The notes under the pieces: model-generated
What the model was told of the DNA's origin: nothing
Seen by the model: the letters and a program-made list of their open reading frames with translations, nothing else
The model's database searches: none
Shown: in pieces, positions 23,808 through 62,092 of the stretch
How the letters are laid out: each line of letters begins with the position of its first letter
Numbering within the stretch: the first letter of the stretch is position 1
Program-made: the position numbers and the translations under genes
Source of the DNA: Mya arenaria
Taxonomy: Eukaryota; Mollusca; Bivalvia; Myida; Myidae
Assembly: GCF_026914265.1 (NCBI RefSeq)
Contig: NC_069127.1
Location: 24,008,637-24,072,636, forward strand
Direction of reading: 5' to 3'
Length of the DNA stretch: 64,000 bases

Positions 23808-23930
23808 CGTAAGAGAGGTGTAGTGGTATATCCTGTATGTGTGTCTGCCACGCACCCAAGATATTTTGGGTTCGATCCACATCAGGAGAACTTCACCAGT
23901 ACTGGTTTCTACCAACGTATTTTTTTAAGT
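23808..23930 (+). mobile_element. tRNA-derived SINE
   Basis: A tRNA-like head contains a box A-like gtgtagtggtat and a perfect box B, GGTTCGATCC. It is followed by a body with accagtactggtttctacc, a motif also found (as ccagtactggtttcgcc) near 14790 and 14865. It is typical of molluscan SINEs. Confidence 0.65.
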
Positions 23931-23935
23931 TGTCA

Positions 23936-24216
23936 CAATACAGCTAAAATAAATTAGTTCTTAACATTTCAATCGAAATCAAAGAGCAATACATACCTCT
24001 TAAAACTACATATTTAATTATATAATTAGTAGGCATGTTGACATACTGCTACAAAAGTGCTACAGTAGCGGTGCTTTGATCTAGCGTTAGGGCGTGTAAG
24101 AGGTTTGTATTGCTTTTTGATTTCGATTGAAATGTTAAGAACATGCATTGCGTTGGCCGTAACCACTAAGAAGCCTCAACTGATGGTGCTCGAACTAATT
24201 TATTTTAGCTGTATTG
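23936..24216. mobile_element. Foldback (long inverted repeat) element
   Basis: The left arm 23936-24002 and right arm 24090-24216 are near-perfect reverse complements. CAATACAGCTAAAATAAATT pairs with AATTTATTTTAGCTGTATTG, and CTTAACATTTCAATCGAAAT pairs with ATTTCGATTGAAATGTTAAG. The right arm is interrupted by about 53 unrelated bases. No coding content was found. Confidence 0.75.
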
Positions 24217-25710
24217 TGAGCGAAGTTATTGAAAAAAACACTTGCCCCAAAACATTTTTACTTGCCCAAAATCGCCAATTCATTCGTAAATATACGAATA
24301 CCAATATCATAGAAATGTTCAATCAGGATTTGTGAATTGTTGCTGAGGGTGTAATGAAAAGAGAGTGATCTTAATTTAAAAAAAAAATACATTTGCCCGT
24401 TCGGGCAACCACCTGGAAATTTTGACTTGTCCGAAACAGTAATTACTTGTTCCGGGCTTCGGGCAACCCAGTTGCGACGAAGACTGCGCTTACTTGCGCT
24501 ATCTCACGTGGTTTCATCAAGTAACCTTGATAGTTAATGGCATTCTCGTACACCAGAGCGATGGTGCTATGCGTTAGATCAAACCTCTGATGAGTGAGAA
24601 CGGCAAATGGTTGAATTGTAGAAGCTACATGTATCTTACACGCGCAATTGACCTTGACCATGCTATGGCCGGCGGTCACTCGTGAGCTGAATGCCGGGTA
24701 CCACTCGGTCACTCATGAAAGTATGGATATCAAGTATTGATTAGTAAGCAAATAAATATAGAACCATATTGTATAATTCAACTTAATTCCTAACCTGTCC
24801 TAAATATACACTGCTGATTATACCCGCAGTGGCCTTGAAAGACCTTTCATTTCAGTTATCTTGTTTGTATGTTCCTTGTTCCGCCAGGTGGTCATATTTA
24901 TCTTTTGGGGTCACTTGGTAACAATGCACTTCCGATAAAAAAGAGAGGATACATTCCGGTTACTACTGGATGCTCAAAATTCACTTCTGGGGCTTTCCCC
25001 CATTTAAGATAGCTATTAATCTTTAAACCCAAAGATATCCATTCTCATTCATCAGAGGTTCGACAATTATAAAACTGTGGTACGCATAGCGTCATCACTC
25101 TATGGTACAAAAAAGAAGACCTCTGATTGAGTGCATTCATAATGAAGCCAAACACGCGCAGGTAGACCTTGATAGGCTCTGCGGCAGTAGCAGCAACAGC
25201 TGTTATTACAAATACCTCCCAGTTCGTATTAATCAAGGTTGAGTTGCAACAGTCGCGCAGTAGCAAGTTATAAATGATGCATCTCCTTAATCATTTTTTT
25301 GCATAATGTCAGCTTGGTTGAGAACAAGGATGTTAAAATATCTAACGGTTTAGCCTCACCTAATCTTACTAACATTTTTTGCAAAGATAATATGTGGGCC
25401 ATATATAGGCATATTAAAAAATCCATGACATACAAGCAGCTTATCTTACTGACAAGTTTGTTGTTGTTTTATGCAAAGATAACATTTAATGTACATAAAC
25501 ATTAAGAGAGACTTTGTAATTTGTCACGGATACTGGACACCGCACATAGAAAAAAATCCACCACCTGCTGTATAATTTGCAGCTGACACAATCTGCCAAA
25601 GCTTTCAGGCATCTTTAATTTTGTTTATGAGTATTAATGTAATCGAATGAAAAATACAATTAAGATGGTTTTAAAATAACCTTCTAAACTGATTTGGGAA
25701 GATAATTATT
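24217..25710. other. Intergenic DNA, no gene recognised
   Basis: Contains cttgcccg/cgggcaa-rich stretches near 24390-24465 that may be a remnant of a repeat. No exon was recognised on either strand. Confidence 0.35.
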
Positions 25711-26170
25711 AAGTCGGCATATGCAAAGTAAAATGACCCCGGGGGATTCAGTCGGCCTATGCAACAATTGTTGAATTATGTCCGGGGAGATTAAGACGAC
25801 TTATGCAACAATTGTTGATTTTTGTCCGGGGGAGATTAAAACGACTTATGCAACAATTGTTGATTTTTGTCCGGGGGGATTTAGTCGGCCTATGTAACAA
25901 TTGTTGATTTTTGTTCCGGAGGATTCAGTCGGCCTATGCAACAATCGTTGGTTTTTGTATAGGGGGATTTAGTCGGCCTATGTAACAATTGTTGATTTTT
26001 GTCCGGGAGGATTCAGTCGGCCTATGCAACAATCGTGGTATTTGTCTACGGGGATTTAGTTGGCCTTTGAAACATGTGCTGGTTTAAGTCGGGGGATTTA
26101 ATCGGATTTGCAACAACAACAAAATTGTCCGGGGAAATAAGTCGGCCTTTACAACAATTGTAGAATTTAC
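25711..26170. repeat. ~44-bp minisatellite, main block
   Basis: About ten copies of a unit with gggggatttagtcggcctat and gcaacaattgttgatttttg. Copies near the right end are more diverged. The same unit returns at 26690-26825. Confidence 0.85.
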
Positions 26171-26689
26171 CATTAACAAAAAAGTAGGAATATTTTTATG
26201 AAAACGTAGGGTAAAATAGGGATACTAAGGGCAAAAAGTAGGGATAGTAGGGCTCTTTACTTTCATTTTTGGATGCAAATAAATGACAACTAAACCTATT
26301 ATTTAAGTGTGGTGTACATGTAGTTATCTTTGCTTAGAAACCAGTCCTTCAAGTGGGATTCAGCCACAGAACGAGGAGATGAGCCTGAAATGGGTGTCTC
26401 TGACTTGTCTACATGCACCACTCATTCCCATTATAGAACCCCTCTTGCGGCACTGGAGACCTACTGCATCAAACTAATCCTAAAAATATACTAGAAATGG
26501 CTTCTTATTAAATCAAGATTTTAATTATATCAATTAATGTATTTAGTAAAAACTTATCTATTATTTCGGGAACTATTTAAACAAAAAAGAAGTGATAGTA
26601 GTTTTTTTCAAGAAGAAGTATCGAGGCTATGAGCCTAACAAAAAAGTAGGGAAAAGTAGGAAAAGAAGGGGCCGCTTGAAAGCCTGCAG
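26171..26689. other. Spacer between two blocks of the same minisatellite
   Basis: About 520 bp of unrelated sequence, including a moderately GC-rich stretch at 26340-26460 that could be an old exon fragment. I could not identify it. Confidence 0.3.
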
Positions 26690-26825
26690 CCTATGCAACA
26701 CTTGTTGGCCAGACGGATTTAGTCGGCCTATGCAACAAGTGTTGATTTTTGTCCAGGGGGATTTAGTCAGCCTATGTTCAATTGTAGGTTCTTGTCCAGA
26801 GGGATTTAGTCGGCCTATGTAACAT
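26690..26825. repeat. ~44-bp minisatellite, second block
   Basis: Three further copies of the 25711-26170 unit (gatttagtcggcctatgcaa, gtgttgatttttgtcc). Confidence 0.8.
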
Positions 26826-28200
26826 GTCCATATTTTCTCAAGCAACATAATATTGTACAAAGTTTCATTTAAATTTCTTGACAAGTTTTTGAGCAATGAC
26901 AAAGGTAAAAGTTTTTTGCACTAAGATGATGACAGCAGACACCGTCAATGCAAAGGCTAAGGCCATAAATACCTCCACTTTTAATAATAGCGTTTACATT
27001 TTGTCCCATAACAAGATTAATGCTAGGAGAAGTGCATATGGAACATCATCTGCAAGTCCTTTCGAGGTATTCACGTTAACAACTGCAACTTCAACCAATG
27101 TGTAAAATAATATTAAAGAACCTTTTCGAAAATATGTAAAAATAGCTATGATCACCTGCTTATGAGGTCAGAAACTCGCGTAAATGAAAATGTCATTTTT
27201 TCCTCCAAAGCACTCATTTTTACTGACAAAGACACGATTATACTTAACTCAACCATGCACCAAGATGAGTTTTGATAAGAGGCATAATTGGCAAATTAAA
27301 AAAAAACTGTGACCTGTTCATTACAATACCAGTACACACAAGTGCACCACTAGTTTGCTCAAACTCATGTAGATATTGCACTCATGATCATCAAATCAAG
27401 ACATAGTGATACCATGCTATTAATACATGTACATGTATCATCCCTTAAAGTGCACTTCTTTAATCATGTAGCTGCCCCATGGTTAAACTGGTGTCAAAAT
27501 TAATAATCAGACAATGACACCAGACTGGTTATCTTAAGGTCTGTAGTACCTATTATGAAACATAAGCTTATTAACCTGTAACAGTCTATATTGAAGCAAT
27601 GAAGTATGCATGCACTACAGGGCACACTCCAATAGGGTGATTGCTCCTCCATTTTGATCCAGAACGTTATATTCGACTCTTAACAATTTTTTTGCAGATG
27701 CACTTGCCTTATTATATGCCTTCCTGCAATCATTTACAAGATTAGATTGTGCAATGATACTTGTTATGACATGACATCAGCAAAGTTGAGTACAGCCATA
27801 TTAAACAAGGGGTTTTGTATTGATCACCGATGTATGGTGCGCATATAAAATAAATGATGTTTTTTTCATATTTATTTTTAACGGAAATCTCCAACAAAGC
27901 ATCCATCCCTTGGATTTTCTCCAAATACTACACTGTATAACAATGACATCACATACATTATGATTAGGTACACCATAAAAATAACTGCACCAATGTATTT
28001 TCTTCATTATATAAAACACAATCCCTTTTCTTCAATTTGCCTATGAGGATTAAATCCAATTAATATAGTATGGGACTTGGTAATTATATGACAGAGTTGT
28101 TAGAAACTCAACCAAGGTGCCAGTGGTATCAGCAAGGATATAACACATTGATTTTGTCTCCAAAAAACAGACTCATAATACATTGTATAGTAAATGACAG
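26826..28200. other. Intergenic DNA downstream of POLR3B
   Basis: AT-rich, with scattered short frames. No recognisable exon, SINE or inverted repeat was found. Confidence 0.35.
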
Positions 28201-28244
28201 TGCACAATGGTTATTCTCCCAATATATATGAATCAGAAGATAAT

Positions 28245-29262
28245 TGCACAAAAGCTAGACTTCATTGTAACGCTAATATGCGATAATTTGGGCAGTAAAG
28301 TAGTTCCTTGAACAACAGTTTACAGGCGTATGTTCCGTAGGCATAATCTTGACTTAAATGTTAATTGCACAAAAACTAGACTTCATTGTAACGCTTATGC
28401 GAAAATTTGGGCAGTAAAGTAGATCCTTGAACAACAGTTTACAGGCGTATGCATCTTCAGTAGGCATAATCTTGACATTAATGTTAATTGCACAAAAACT
28501 AGACTTCATTGTAACGCTTATGCGAAAATTTGGGCAGTAAAGTAGATCCTTGAACAACAGTTTACAGGCGTATGCATCTTCAGTAGGCATAATCTTGACA
28601 TTAATTTAATTGCACAAAAACTAGACTTCATTGTATCACTTGAGCCTTAGTCTGGGCACAAAAGTAGTTCTTGAACAACTGTTTACAGGTGTACTGTGTC
28701 TTCTGTAGATGTATTCTTGACACTTATGTGAATTGCACAAACACTATGGTAATCTTCATTGTACCGCTTGAGCGATAATCTGGGCACAAAAGTAGTTCCT
28801 TGAATAACAGTTAACAGGTGTACTGTGTCTTCTGTAGATGTATTCTTGACACTTATGTGAATTGCACAAACACTATGGTAATCTTCATTGTACCGCTTGA
28901 GCGATAATCTGGGCACAAAAGTAGTTCCATGAATAACAGTTAACAGGTGTACTGTGTCTTCTGTAGATGTATTCTTGACACTTATGTGAATTGCACAAAA
29001 ACTATGGTAATCTTCATTGTACCGCTTGAGCGATAATCTGGGCACAAAAGTAGTTCCTTGAATAACAACAGTCAACGGGTGTACTGTGTCTTCTGTAGAT
29101 GTATTCTTGACACTTATGTGAATTGCACAAACACTATGGTAATCTTCATTGTACCGCTTGAGCGATAATCTGGGCACAAAAGTAGTTCCTTGAATAACTG
29201 TTTACGGGTGTACTGTGTCTTCTGTAGGTGTATTCTTGACATAAACGGTAATTTCACTTATG
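28245..29262 (-). repeat. Tandem array of decayed POLR3B terminal-exon copies
   Basis: About eight copies lie 3' of the real last exon of POLR3B, with gacttcattgtaacgc or tcttcattgtaccgc landmarks near 28259, 28380, 28502, 28625, 28752, 28881, 29010 and 29142. On the minus strand the units near the gene read [15 protein letters not shown], where the gene ends [12 protein letters not shown] and stops. The distal ones read AYACKLLFKDLL, matching [11 protein letters not shown] of the gene. Three spacings are 129, 129 and 132 bp, multiples of three, so a 164-codon frame survives across 28683-29177. The exon's own acceptor is not kept. Confidence 0.85.
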
Positions 29263-57716
<28,454 letters not shown>

Positions 57717-57860
57717 CTTTAAAGCTTTAGGAACGATACTGATGATGAAATGGTCAGAAATTCAGGGACGCAGCCATTTTGAAAAAGGTCACAAGCAACT
57801 ATTATATTTGGTCACTTTCGGATTTGAAAGAGAAAGTACACCCGGTGACAACGGTTTGTT
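57717..57860. promoter_or_regulatory. Shared divergent promoter region
   Basis: Only 144 bp separate the POLR3B start codon (minus) from that of the TIR gene (plus), so both 5' UTRs and promoters must overlap or adjoin here unless upstream exons exist. No TATA box in good position was seen. The function is inferred from layout. Confidence 0.55.
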
Positions 57861-57963
57861 ATGTCTAGTTTACTTAGTAAAGAGGTGGCTGCGGGGTTGC
57901 TAGGGGCGGCTGCTGTTGGAGCAATAGCTGGTTTACTCACTTCTAAATACAGATCTAGAACAA
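57861..57963 (+). CDS. TIR-protein exon 1: membrane segment
   Basis: The ATG opens MSSLLSKEVAAGLLGAAAVG then AIAGLLTSKYRSRT. Donor GTAAGT, phase 1. G20xxxG24 spacing suggests close helix packing. The basic residues after the segment predict a cytosolic C-terminus if positive-inside holds. Confidence 0.75.
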
Positions 57964-60042
57964 GTAAGTCGGGGACTTCATCGGGGCGATGGCGCGGGAT
58001 AGTTTAAACAATTATTTCGATGTACAATTACATATATTTGGAGAATCGGGCGAGGGAGACATTTTCGAGGTGTGCATTTTTCACTTACTATACTTCACGT
58101 GACCGTTATCGTATAAGTATACAGTATATAATATGTACATGTTTACAAATGTATATTCATGTACATGTACACGTGTACGCTAAAGTGTAAAGAGTATTAA
58201 TTAATGTGTCAACTACTAAAAGTAACATTTTGTGCGCATTTTACTATGCAAAATGTTTTTGTAATCATAAAGTAAAAATGTACAAATTAAACTGACTTTA
58301 GTGGCGCATTGTACATACTGTCATACCTATTCAGGTGATGGGACACAGGATTCATCTGCACGGCCGTCAGCAGATATCGGGCTTCGGACGGAAGATCCAA
58401 TTACAGAGAGCAACCGGGTATGATTATCCGTTTACCGCTTCCAAACGAGTGTTGTTGTTCTTGGTGAACAAAAGATGTTAAATAGATATTTAAATGGTCC
58501 CTATATCAAAAGAGCACAGTTGTCTTGATACCAGTTTACCATATGATCCTATGTCACACGGTGCAATTTTAGAATTCTTTTGAACTCTTAATCATCCTTG
58601 CGAAGAGCTAATGCGTATATACATGTATACAACGATTTCACAGAGACGTGTGTACTTTATTATACTTATAAATGAAACAACTGATTCAACATGAGCCTAG
58701 AATCAAAATATATCTTAAGCGGAAAATGTTGACGTATACTTTTGCTATCTTATTTAGACATGTTATAATACATGGTCGATATGTTATAAATGCGGTAGAA
58801 TAATTTTACGATGTGGCTCGTTATCTTGCACTTACCAAATGCGAAAATATAAAACTCTAAATTATACTTATTACACTTGAAGCTAGAAGCCAAACGACTA
58901 CACCACAGCCTGAAAGCCGAAATAAGCGCTGAAATTGGATCCGAAGACGACCCTTTTAAGTACATGAAAGAAAATTTGAAACCATATGTTCCTTTGTCTA
59001 TAGCCAAGTCATGCAATGATATGGCTGATGTTCTTAACACGTTAGAGAGCAGAGGTCATATATCAATAGGAGATTATTCCTTTCTCAAGGAAAATATCTT
59101 CAAACCCGCCAGTTATGAAAATAAGGAGATCATGGTGTTAATTAATAAGGTAGAGACACAGATTCAGGAACTTCTTGAACCAGACAGTTCGGGCGCAAAT
59201 GTTGATCTCAATACTCCATCTACAAGCAGTATTAAACAGAAGAAAACAGGTTCGTTAATAATATGTAACAGCATTTTCTATTTCCTAGATATATTCGCCA
59301 TACTTTTAAGTTAAAAAAAAGGTCTGTAGAGCTCTTGTTTACAATAAAGTTTTATTTTTTTGTCGACTTAAACTGCAACTTAACACTAATTTATATAACT
59401 TTTTGTATGTTTATCTCAATTATAAAAGTCTGTTTAAAACTTGTATTTATAAAATCCAAACTGTTTCATTCTGACCGCGCGATGTTATCTCATTTATGGA
59501 AACCGAAAAGTGAACCCTTACAGTTGTTCGCTTTCGCCATCAATTTACTTGTACATTTTTCAGAAAGTTATAAATCTTTCCCGTATTTTCCAGTTTACGA
59601 TGCAGTTCTTCTATACGCCGAAGATGACCGGAACATTGCCATTGACGTCCTAGCAGATCTTAGAACTGTGTCGACTGAATACAGCATTGTTCTTTTTGAT
59701 GAACTCCCGCTCGCAAACACTGATCAGTTCGAAGCGATGGATTACATAAACAATACCTGTCGCTTTATATTGATAGTAGCGACTGAACAATTCACCGGGG
59801 ACGCTCTTGTTCAATATCAGACCAGAATGTTGCTCAATGATTTTATAAAAACCAAACAGCACCGGGTAGTGCCAATCTGGCTCAAGAAGAACACCGACAA
59901 TATTCCTCGGGAAATAGCCGTCCTAATAGGTCTCCCATATTACTTCTTTGACAGGAATAAGACGAATGTCCATACAGAGATCTTCACGAAGAAATTTAAA
60001 AGAACAATCGAGATGGGAAGACAGACTTATCTCTGCAGTTAA
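57861..60042 (+). CDS. Membrane-anchored DED-like/TIR domain protein, four exons (333 aa)
   Basis: Exons 57861-57963, 58335-58417, 58883-59249 and 59594-60042 join in phase to 1002 bases including stop. The four parts in order are as follows. A short N-terminus is followed by one hydrophobic, glycine-spaced segment, AAGLLGAAAVGAIAGLL (about residues 10-26), with basic residues after it (KYRSR). A polar linker (residues 35-62) comes next. A helical domain at about 63-163 with YMKENLKPYVPLSIA and MADVLNTLESRGHISIGDYS resembles a death effector domain. A TIR domain at about 185-325 begins YDAVLLYAEDD (box 1) and has CRFILIVATEQF and HRVVPIWLKK. TIR and DED domains are protein-interaction modules of innate immune signalling. 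The TIR lacks an obvious RDxxPG BB-loop and the catalytic glutamate region of NAD-cleaving TIRs, so an adaptor role is more likely (inference). The last exon could instead start at 59564 (AG at 59562-59563), adding ten in-frame codons. Confidence 0.82.
58335..58417 (+). CDS. TIR-protein exon 2: linker
   Basis: It encodes SDGTQDSSARPSADIGLRTE then DPITESNR. The acceptor follows cctattcag, the donor is GTATGA, and it is phase 0 at the end. Polar and probably disordered. Confidence 0.7.
58883..59249 (+). CDS. TIR-protein exon 3: death-effector-like domain
   Basis: It encodes LEAKRLHHSLKAEISAEIGS through SSIKQKKT. The pattern of an early helix, then FKYMKENLKPYVPLS, then DVLNTLESRGHISIGDY, then FLKENI follows DED helices 2-5. 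No RxDL motif was seen. The acceptor cttgaag has a poor pyrimidine tract. Donor GTTCGT. Confidence 0.72.
59594..60042 (+). CDS. TIR-protein exon 4: TIR domain
   Basis: It begins VYDAVLLYAEDDRNIAIDVL and ends FKRTIEMGRQTYLCS with TAA at 60040-60042. Box 1 and the central RFILIVATEQF strand are clear. VVPIW marks the strand-D region. The acceptor follows gtattttccag. Confidence 0.88.
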
Positions 60043-60261
60043 AGGTCCATTCTGGCTGATCTTGATCAGGTATACAGCAGTATTCGTTTCTAAATCATAC
60101 GTGTCATTGTATTTTTTATATCTCTTCTGGTGCTTCTCATGTAGTTTCCATTTGTTTTTATTGAAATATATTTTTCAACCAAAATGATTATTTGTTGGTG
60201 CAACACCTACCGGAGTATGTTATATTTAAGATTCATTTATTGTTTAAGTATATTATACATA

Positions 60262-60435
60262 CAGTTAAAACCCGCTATGTCGAAGTAGTTTGGACCTCAG
60301 GAATACTTCGAGATAACAATCATTCGATATACAGTAACCGAAACCAAGTCTAACTTAACCATAGATATTTGAAAGAAAAGTTCGACATAACCGAACGTTC
60401 TAGATAACAGAGTTCGAAATAGCGAGTTTCGACTG
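60262..60435. mobile_element. MITE with TA duplication
   Basis: Ends CAGTTAAAACCCGCTATGTC and AATAGCGAGTTTCGACTG are inverted repeats flanked by TA at 60260-60261 and 60436-60437. The interior carries ttcgagataac-like repeats. Tc1/mariner-type by target site. Confidence 0.7.
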
Positions 60436-60744
60436 TACGTATATGCATATTGCGGGGCAAGATACGTACGTGGTCGTGGACTTAATCTTTGTACTTGAGT
60501 GTTAAAGTGGCTTGCGAAATTTCATCTGAAGTAGTAGGCTCCCTGATGTGCGCATAAATACCTGTCCTCGTGCTGTCGTAAAAGTTATTATAAACGGTTA
60601 CAATGTACACATGTATACCTTGATGACAAAGTTCACAAAAAGTAGCCTACACGTACCAACCCAAGAAGTGTTTCTTGACCATTCTAGTACCAGCGTGTCA
60701 ACTGTTTGTGAGCAGATCTGATTCCGTGGACCTTAAATGACATC

Positions 60745-61775
60745 AAAAAATTGCCGGTAAAAAACCTGATACCTTGTACCTTCTGGTGGCATCCATACTT
60801 TGCCAGTAACAAACCTAATACCTTGTACCTTCTAGTGGCATCCATACGTTGCCGGTAACAAACCTGATACCTTGTAACTTCTAGTGGCATCCATACGTTG
60901 CCGGTAACACACATGATACCTTGTACCTTCTAGTGACACCTATAGATTGCCGTTAACAAACCTGATACCTTGTACCTTCTGGTGGCGTCCATAAAATGCC
61001 GGTAGCAAACCTGATACCTTGTACCTTCTAGTGGCATCTACAAGTTAACGTTTACAAACCTGATACCTTGTACCTTCTAGTGACATCAATAGGTTGCCGG
61101 TAACAAACCTGATACCTTGTACCTTCTAGTGACATCCATAAGTTGCCGGTAACAAACCTGGTACTTCGTACCTTCTAGTGGCATCCATAGGTTGCCGGTA
61201 ACCAACCTGATACCTTGTACCTTTTAGTGACACCTATTAATTGCCGGTAACAAACTTGATACCTTGTACCTTTTAGTGACACCTATAAATTGCCGGTAAC
61301 AAACCTGATACCTTGTACCTTCTTGTGACATCTATAACTTGCCGGTAACCAACCTGATACCTTGTACCTTCTTGTGACATCTATAACTTGCCGGTTACAA
61401 ACCTGATACCTTGTACCTTATAGTGGCATCCATAGGTTGCCGGTAACCAACCTGATACCTTGTACCTTCTAGTGGCATCCTTAAAATGCCGGTAACAAAT
61501 CTGATACCTTGTACCTTCTGGTGGCGTCCATAAAATGCCGGTAACAAACCTGATACCTTGTACCTTCTTGTGGCGTCCATAAAATGCCGGTAACAAACCT
61601 GATACCTTGTACTCCACCTCGTGGCGTCCATAAAATGCCGGTAACAAACCTGATACCTTGTACCTTCTGGTGGCGTCCATAAAATGCCGGTAACAAACCT
61701 GATAACTTGTACCTTCTAGTGACATCAATAAATTGCCGGTAACAAAACTGACACTTTGAACATTTTAATGGCATC
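60745..61775. repeat. 49-bp minisatellite between convergent genes
   Basis: About 21 copies of a unit with gccggtaacaaacctgatac, cttgtaccttctagtggcat and ccata. The accttgtacc landmark is spaced exactly 49 bp (60771, 60820, 60869 and on). Open frames across it are by-products of the repeat. Confidence 0.93.
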
Positions 61776-61936
61776 CATAAATTGGTATATGGCTGAGATA
61801 CTCAAAGTCATTGGTGCGAATTAAACACAATGAATTCAAAATATTTATTTGATAAAACAGGTTTATAAAACCAAATAAGCATGCACCAAAATGTCTGGCA
61901 TTTAACCGTTTTTATACACAAAACATTATGTGTACA

Positions 61937-62092
61937 CTATAATGGCCACGGTTGATTAGTCGGTATGTGTTTAAGATTTGCAATAAACATGACCAGTGGA
62001 TCGCATTGTTCAGTGGCAACAGTGTCGTTGCTGTTGGTTTCGGTCATGTCCGTCTCTTCGTTGAAGGGTACGGGATCGTTGATTGGCGTGTC
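61937..62092 (-). CDS. Coiled-coil gene last exon
   Basis: It encodes DTPINDPVPFNEETDMTETN, then SNDTVATEQCDPLVMFIANL and KHIPTNQPWPL, with TAG at 61937-61939. The acceptor follows ATTTACAG. The call rests on the open frame, the splice site and phase 0 with the middle exon. Confidence 0.65.
   Translation of the reverse strand, partial: DTPINDPVPFNEETDMTETNSNDTVATEQCDPLVMFIANLKHIPTNQPWPL

Noticed and set aside
28683..29177. 164-codon minus-strand open frame
   Set aside because: It is the by-product of 129-bp units derived from the POLR3B terminal exon, with no start context or independent protein features.
59335..59593. Upstream extension of the TIR open frame
   Set aside because: Hydrophobic, intron-like text before a good acceptor. 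The phase from exon 3 fits the acceptors at 59563 or 59593, so this stretch is intronic.
61381..61774. Overlapping minus-strand frames of 78-115 codons
   Set aside because: They are generated by the 49-bp minisatellite, whose unit is not a multiple of three.
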